Program-made: the position numbers and the translations under genes
Notes under the pieces: model-generated
The model's database searches: none
What the model saw: only the letters and a program-made list of their open reading frames with translations
Told to the model about the DNA's origin: nothing
Part shown: in pieces, positions 5,172-9,540 of the stretch
How positions within the stretch are numbered: position 1 is the stretch's first letter
How the letters are laid out: every line of letters begins with the position of its first letter
Origin: Flavobacterium psychrophilum
GTDB taxonomy: Bacteria > Bacteroidota > Bacteroidia > Flavobacteriales > Flavobacteriaceae
Assembly: GCA_003243255.1 (NCBI GenBank)
Contig: QFQM01000168.1
Coordinates: forward strand, 1 to 9,540
Length of the DNA: 9,540 nucleotides
Reading direction: 5' to 3'

Positions 5172-5474
5172 TCAATAATCTTCAACTAAACTTATACGTG
5201 GACAATGAAGGTGTCCTGAACATTGGTAGGGGCTAAGGATCATGAAACCATTCCAATCGAGAGATGTTGCATAATAATTGAATTGTCCTGGGTAACCATA
5301 GGGGTCCGGGAATGAATTTGACACAAAATCAGGACAATAAGATGTAATTGTTAAAACGTAATCATAAGTAGATACACAGTAATTCAGCGAATAACTCTTG
5401 ACTTTGAAAGCCAGCATACAACATACCGCAGCGAGCAGCACAACTGCCAGCAGCAGAATCCTTGCCTTTTTCAT
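5172..5474 (-). CDS. Copy C: small exported Cys-containing protein (100 aa), intact and divergent
   Basis: The ATG at 5474-5472 starts a signal peptide, MKKARILLLAVVLLAAVCCM, with likely cleavage after LA before FKVKSY. The mature region keeps the family frame: Cys33 (NYCVST), Cys47 (SYCPD), YYATSLDWNG (68-76), Cys85 (YQCSGH), Cys91 (HCPR) and an acidic end, SLVEDY. It lacks the GGP motif of the other copies and is rich in Tyr and Pro in the middle (FPDPYGYPGQFNYY). Four mature cysteines are at the same relative places as in copy A. It is the first gene of the C-B-A run; B begins 76 bp after its stop. Divergence from the other copies suggests an older duplicate with its own target or role. 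Function is unknown. Confidence 0.8.
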   Translation of the reverse strand: MKKARILLLAVVLLAAVCCMLAFKVKSYSLNYCVSTYDYVLTITSYCPDFVSNSFPDPYGYPGQFNYYATSLDWNGFMILSPYQCSGHLHCPRISLVEDY

Positions 5475-5925
5475 ACTACAGTGCTTTTTACGTTGAAAAA
5501 GCTAACGTTTAGGGATTTTTACAATGAATTACATATAGCTTCACCAATTACGCTCCATTCATTGCGACTCCTATAAGTTATCTTACTGCAGGGCGATTAA
5601 TAACTATAGACACATTGAATTTCTTCTAAGTTAATTATCTATTTTGATTGGGTCAGGAATATACTTAATGAGAAAAGTATTTTCCAATGTAATCTCTTGT
5701 CATATTTCACCTGTAAGGAAAAGCAGGATACCATGGGGTTTGCATCCTTGCAATAGCTTTTATTGGTTCCTACCGAAAAGTTATACCGAACGCATATCTT
5801 TTTTAAAATAGATTTCATTTTGATAGTTAATTATAGTTCTTGTTCGTTTTAAATTAATTCCATTAAATAAATCGTCGGCAATTCCGGTAATATGCAGGCA
5901 ATGCTGATGATTCAATCTTTTCGCT
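5475..5925. other. 451-bp A+T-rich intergenic region between divergent copy C and the S9 peptidase
   Basis: No open frame of convincing length or family character is seen. Next to copy C is the conserved leader hairpin (5482-5512). The remainder is A+T-rich and should hold the promoters of both divergent transcripts. For the peptidase, TTTTG near 5817-5821 followed by TAGTTCTTG near 5834-5842 is a poor match to the Bacteroidota -33/-7 consensus, so I do not annotate it as a promoter. No terminator or repeat array was found. Confidence 0.5.
5482..5512 (-). promoter_or_regulatory. Conserved leader hairpin before copy C
   Basis: GCTTTTT (5483-5489) and AAAAAGC (5496-5502) pair across a 6-nt loop, the same size as before copy B. 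The block ends 7 nt before the start codon of copy C. It includes the adjacent CTAA/TTAG inverted repeat (minus strand, 5512-5502). Placement where a ribosome-binding region would be suggests translational control, but a repressor-binding site is equally possible. Confidence 0.6.
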
Positions 5926-8736
5926 ATGCGAATATTTTTTATTTTTTTTCTTCTTATTAATACCGTGGGATTTTCCCAAGAATCAGTTACTGATAAAGGT
6001 CTTATAAATACTATTAAACCAATTATAGATGATTCCGCTATACAGAATTGGGAATTTATACCAGACGGGACCCCAATAATAACTGAAAATGGAAAGTTTT
6101 TTGCTTATAGGATAGCGGGCAAAAATTCTCCAAGAAGGATAATATTGCAATCGATAGATAACGACTGGAAACACGATTTTGGACGTGTTGATTTAATTGG
6201 TTTTTCAAAAAACAGTCGTTATTTTATTTATAAAGCTAAAGACAGCCTTTGTTTCTACAATTTACAAGACAGAAAATTATTCCGTGCCATCGCCGGCATC
6301 AAAAACAGTCAACTGCCTGCAGCAACAAAAAAACTTTCCTGGTTAGAATCCGAAGGACATGAATTCGTATGGGCAGGCTGGCAATTTAAAAAAGACAATG
6401 ATCTTTATTTATACAATCTTGTAACCGGCAAAGAATATCAATATAAGGATATCGCCAATTATCTGTTTGACCAACAAGGCAAATTTCTTGTGCTCAAAAA
6501 ACTCAATAACAGCATTGAATGGATCGATCTTGTATCACATCAATCTTACATCGTTTGGACCGGAAAGACAAATGATATAGAACCAGGCGCTATGACCATT
6601 GATTATGCAGGGAAGCAACTAGCCTTCATACTTCAAGAAAAACACCCTATTAATCCGAAAAATTCCGTATGGCTGTATCGACAAGGACTGAGCCATCCTA
6701 TGGAAAAAGCCAACAACCAATCAACTGGCATAGATTCTGGACTTACCATCAGCAATAGCATTTCCTTCAATCAAAATGCTAAATATATTGATATTATATT
6801 GCAGCGTACTGCCAATCCTAAAATAGCACGCAACGATGTACATGTAGATATCTGGAATTATAAAGATACTCTATTACAATCTGTGCAGCTTCATGCAGGA
6901 AGTGAAGGACTTTTGGAGCCTCAACAATACATGGCTAAAATAGATATTAGCAGCAACCGATTGATTCAATTGACACATAAATTCGGGGATCGAATAGGAA
7001 GCTCAAATGTAGGCGATTATATCGTAATTTGCAGCAACACCAGCGGAGATCATTTCTGGCAATCATCTAAGGATAGTAACTGGCTTGTATCCCTAAAGAC
7101 CGGAGAAAAAAAACTACTCACTGTTAACAGCGAAATCGAATATAATTTCTCACCCAATGGTAAATATTTATTGTACTATGATCCTAAGATAAAAAATTAT
7201 TTAAGCATAGACTTGACCACTAATAAAACCATGAACTTAACTGCCATGTTAAAACCACTAATAATGGCAAATCGATCGCTGGAGCCCTATACTTATGCGC
7301 TTGAGCAGCCAGGCAAAAAGCTAATATTAAACTGGACAATAGGTGTGGCAGGTTGGATGGAAGGGGGGGGCAAAGTGTTAGTGTATGACGATTTTGATGT
7401 TTGGCAATTAGACGTTAGCGGTAGTGGATTACCCATTAATTTAACTGGAGGATACGGCAGAGAAAACAACATTCGTTTCCGACTTGCCAGCCGTGATCTA
7501 ATTACCGGCATCTCTTGGAAAGTGCCTTTATTACTCATGGCTTTTAATTGTTATACTAAACAAAATGGATTTTATCAACTTTTTCCTAATCAACCTGGCA
7601 AACTACAACAATTTACAATTAGCTCCCATACTTATTATCATCCGCCCAAAAGTGTCTACACCCACATAAACAGTGATCCAGGCATGCCTCCCATTCGTGC
7701 AGGTAACCTGAATCAATGGCTTGTTAAAAGACAAAGCAACCATGAATCAGTTAATTACTATTTGACGCATGACTTTAAAAATTTTAAAGCTTTAACAAAC
7801 ATCACACCTGAAAAGAACTACAATTTCCTACAATCGGAATTGATTACCTGGACTCGTCCTGACGGAGATATCAATCAAGGAATACTTTATAAACCCGACA
7901 ACTTTGATCCAAATAAAAGATATCCTTTGCTTGTAAGCGCCTATTCGAGGCATTCAGATGCTTTAAACCGATATCTTCGACCTAATTATTCATCAAATCC
8001 CATCTTCGATATCCCTTATATGGTCAGCCGAGGCTATCTCGTTTTTGTACCTGATATTCATTATATGTTGGGCGGCCATGGTAGAAGCGGACTAATCTCG
8101 GTGGAAACCGGTATACAAGCAATAGCACAATTGCCCTATGTTGACACCTCAAGAATGGCTTTGACAGGGCACAGTTTTTCAGGCCAAACTGCTTACTATA
8201 TAGCAGCAAACAGTCACTTGTTCAAAGCTGTGATTGCCGGCGCCGGCTGGACCGACATGATCAGTTCATATCTTCAACTTGCAGGCGCTGCCGGTAAAGC
8301 AAAAACAGAAAGCTATATGGGATTTCTGGAAGGCAACTTTAGTCATTACAGTATATGGGAAAGACCAGAACTTTACCAGGCAGAATCTCCTGTTTTGAGT
8401 GCTGATAAGATACGTACGCCTTTGCTAATTTTTCATAACCAAGGAGACGGTAAACCTTTTGAGCAAGCTGTAGAAATGTTTCTATCACTCAGACGACTTG
8501 AAAAGCCCGTTTGGATGCTGCAATATGATGATGCAGGACACATAGTAGGCGGCAAACAGTCAATAGATTTCACTATCCGAATAACCCAATTTTTTGATCA
8601 TTATCTCAAAGGACTATCAGCCCCCCGCTGGATGACCCGCGGCATCCGGGCAAATCAAAAGGGGATTGATGATGGCTACGAGTTAGACAAAAGCGGTAAA
8701 TGCGGGCTATATTGTAACGTTTGTAACAGGAAATAA
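5926..8736 (+). CDS. Secreted S9-family (prolyl-oligopeptidase-type) serine peptidase, 936 aa
   Basis: The start is the ATG at 5926, which opens a Sec signal peptide (MRIFFIFFLLINTVGFSQ). Residues of about 40-620 look like the beta-propeller that gates S9 enzymes, with blade-like motifs such as WAGWQFKKDNDLYLYNL, NFSPNGKYLLYYDP, and VYDDFDVWQLD followed by NLTGGYGRENNIRFRL. The alpha/beta-hydrolase domain begins near residue 650 (GILYKPDNFDPNKRYPLLV). The proposed catalytic triad is Ser750 in GHSFSG, Asp841 in HNQGDGKP and His872 in DDAGHIVGG. Spacing between these residues suits the family. The usual GxSxGG elbow has Ser in place of the first of the two Gly. The protein is likely periplasmic and cleaves short peptides, typically near proline. 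It has an unusual Cys-rich end, CGLYCNVCNRK. The gene stands between copies C and D of the small Cys proteins and ends with a double TAA, converging on copy D 19 bp away. Confidence 0.93.
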   Translation: MRIFFIFFLLINTVGFSQESVTDKGLINTIKPIIDDSAIQNWEFIPDGTPIITENGKFFAYRIAGKNSPRRIILQSIDNDWKHDFGRVDLIGFSKNSRYFIYKAKDSLCFYNLQDRKLFRAIAGIKNSQLPAATKKLSWLESEGHEFVWAGWQFKKDNDLYLYNLVTGKEYQYKDIANYLFDQQGKFLVLKKLNNSIEWIDLVSHQSYIVWTGKTNDIEPGAMTIDYAGKQLAFILQEKHPINPKNSVWLYRQGLSHPMEKANNQSTGIDSGLTISNSISFNQNAKYIDIILQRTANPKIARNDVHVDIWNYKDTLLQSVQLHAGSEGLLEPQQYMAKIDISSNRLIQLTHKFGDRIGSSNVGDYIVICSNTSGDHFWQSSKDSNWLVSLKTGEKKLLTVNSEIEYNFSPNGKYLLYYDPKIKNYLSIDLTTNKTMNLTAMLKPLIMANRSLEPYTYALEQPGKKLILNWTIGVAGWMEGGGKVLVYDDFDVWQLDVSGSGLPINLTGGYGRENNIRFRLASRDLITGISWKVPLLLMAFNCYTKQNGFYQLFPNQPGKLQQFTISSHTYYHPPKSVYTHINSDPGMPPIRAGNLNQWLVKRQSNHESVNYYLTHDFKNFKALTNITPEKNYNFLQSELITWTRPDGDINQGILYKPDNFDPNKRYPLLVSAYSRHSDALNRYLRPNYSSNPIFDIPYMVSRGYLVFVPDIHYMLGGHGRSGLISVETGIQAIAQLPYVDTSRMALTGHSFSGQTAYYIAANSHLFKAVIAGAGWTDMISSYLQLAGAAGKAKTESYMGFLEGNFSHYSIWERPELYQAESPVLSADKIRTPLLIFHNQGDGKPFEQAVEMFLSLRRLEKPVWMLQYDDAGHIVGGKQSIDFTIRITQFFDHYLKGLSAPRWMTRGIRANQKGIDDGYELDKSGKCGLYCNVCNRK

Positions 8737-8755
8737 TAAAGAGCATTAACAACCA

Positions 8756-9048
8756 CTAGTCTGATATAGTTCTTATTGCAGGGCATTCTAACTCTTCCGT
8801 ACATTGAAGAGAAGTTGTAATAAACTGATCTTCCTTGTCAAAGCCAGTAGCGTATATATTAGGCGGACCGGGTACGGCCTGGCAATTATTACATAGGGTT
8901 AGGTTATCACAAATGCTTGATGCTGGACCACCGGGCACGAATGTTTTGGTGCAAAAAGCTGCACTAAGGGCATTGCTTTGAATGCAAACGTTGCGCCAAT
9001 GACTGCGAATGCTATCAAAAATAATAGCATAATTTTTGCTCTTTTCAT
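8756..9048 (-). pseudogene. Copy D: small exported Cys protein with a one-base deletion
   Basis: The ATG at 9048-9046 starts a signal peptide like that of the other copies (MKRAKIMLLFLIAFAVIGAT, then FAFKA). After FKA the frame is lost: the next bases read in the +0 frame soon reach a stop, whereas the family sequence NALSAAFCTKTFVPGGPASSIC continues one frame over. Restoring one A near 8972-8976 (GCAAT to GCAAAT) joins the two halves into a 97-residue protein. The downstream frame keeps GPPNIYATGFDKED, ITTSLQC and LECPAIRTISD and adds LCNNC in the middle, giving two cysteines more than A. Total length of 293 nt is one short of a whole number of codons, as expected. It lies 52 bp after the thioredoxin-like gene on the same strand, so it is probably in that transcript. 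Confidence 0.75.
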
Positions 9049-9100
9049 AGCCAAATTATTATTAAATTTACCCATTTGATCATTCTAATTTTTACTCGTA

Positions 9101-9540
9101 TTATTGTTCAGCCACTTCTTTAATCTGCCGTACATCCATTTGACCCATAAAAAAAGCATTCAGCTTTTTTTCCTTGTTGAATATGGCAATGGCTGGTACC
9201 CCACGGGCCTCAAAATAGCTTGAAAAATAATTTTGTATATCCACGCCCACTTTAATGTTAGGATATTTTTCAACGTTGTAATGCCTATAAAACTTGACCA
9301 TATCTTGGTAAGGGAAAGAAGTAATCATATAAAATTTTATATCCTTCAGGCTTTCAATATTGCCAGTAATGTCCTCCATCTGTGCCCTGCAGTAAGGGCA
9401 ATAAGGGCTAAAATAAAAAAATACCAGTGGCTGGCCTTCAGCAATTTGTTGCGTACTGAATACAGCACTGTCGTTATCCAAAATACTAAATGAAGGTAAT
9501 TTTTTACCTACGTTGATAGTATTGGCAGGATCTATACCAT
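9101..9540 (-). CDS. Thioredoxin-like (TlpA/redoxin-type) protein, partial (N-terminus beyond right edge)
   Basis: The minus strand is open from the window edge to a TAA at 9103-9101, giving 145 visible residues. A TTG at 9481-9479 is not a credible start, because coding-like sequence (INVGKKLPSFSIL, the usual entry to the redoxin fold) continues upstream of it. The fold shows a beta strand, PLVFFYFSPYCPYC, whose CPYC dithiol (Cys at 9400-9398 and 9391-9389) is the active site, then a helix, AQMEDITGNIESL, strands IKFYMITS and VPAIAIFNKE with the family cis-proline, and GQMDVRQIKEVAEQ at the end. Such proteins exchange disulfides outside the cytoplasm and are often anchored by a signal or lipid at the unseen N-terminus. 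It reads into copy D, which suggests that the small Cys proteins are its substrates (inference). Confidence 0.88.
   Translation of the reverse strand, partial: GIDPANTINVGKKLPSFSILDNDSAVFSTQQIAEGQPLVFFYFSPYCPYCRAQMEDITGNIESLKDIKFYMITSFPYQDMVKFYRHYNVEKYPNIKVGVDIQNYFSSYFEARGVPAIAIFNKEKKLNAFFMGQMDVRQIKEVAEQ

Noticed and set aside
5096..5185. N-terminal extension of copy B from a TTG at 5185
   Set aside because: It would overlap the end of copy C and put the conserved leader hairpin inside the gene; the family signal peptide begins at the later ATG.
4472..5474. Double-glycine (C39-type) leader peptides, because of GG in copies A and B
   Set aside because: The GG lies inside a hydrophobic Sec signal core followed by an A-x-A-like cleavage site, copies C and D lack it, and no C39 peptidase is seen.
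9233..9493. Plus-strand 86-aa frame
   Set aside because: It is antisense to the thioredoxin-like gene, whose CPYC site and fold are clear.

Overview
The window looks like a chromosomal segment from a Bacteroidota member, probably Chitinophagaceae or a relative. The clues are an ECF sigma factor of the Bacteroidota type, start codons without clear Shine-Dalgarno sequences, a long secreted S9 peptidase of a form common in that phylum, and small exported Cys proteins of a style I associate with it. This is judged by eye; no database search was possible.

Left half (1-4406), visibly richer in G+C. A partial ECF sigma factor runs off the left edge on the minus strand. Next comes a 69-aa helix-turn-helix-like protein and then three divergent members of one uncharacterised protein family, called here P1 (241 aa, minus), P2 (254 aa, minus) and P3 (295 aa, plus). 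A 71-aa hydrophobic, holin-like protein (plus) follows P3. The spaces between these genes hold unusual DNA: an 11-bp tandem array (five copies), two degenerate 8-bp tandem arrays, several perfect palindromes, and a 114-nt region closed by long inverted repeats. A terminator hairpin lies behind P2. A second, bidirectional one at 4380-4406 separates the two halves.

Right half (4407-9540), visibly A+T-rich. It carries four related small exported Cys proteins (copies C, B, A in tandem on minus, and D further right on minus), a 936-aa secreted prolyl-oligopeptidase-type S9 peptidase (plus), and the C-terminal 145 residues of a thioredoxin-like protein with a CPYC site (minus, running off the right edge). 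Copy A has an in-frame stop and copy D has a one-base deletion; B and C are intact. B and C share a 31-nt leader with a 7-bp hairpin just before the start codon.

How they may work together (inference): the peptide, thiol-redox and peptidase genes look like one functional neighbourhood, in which small Cys proteins are exported, oxidised or reduced, and possibly processed by the peptidase. The P1-P3, HTH and small membrane protein group is a separate cluster of unknown role. These two groups are the best candidates for undescribed biology here.
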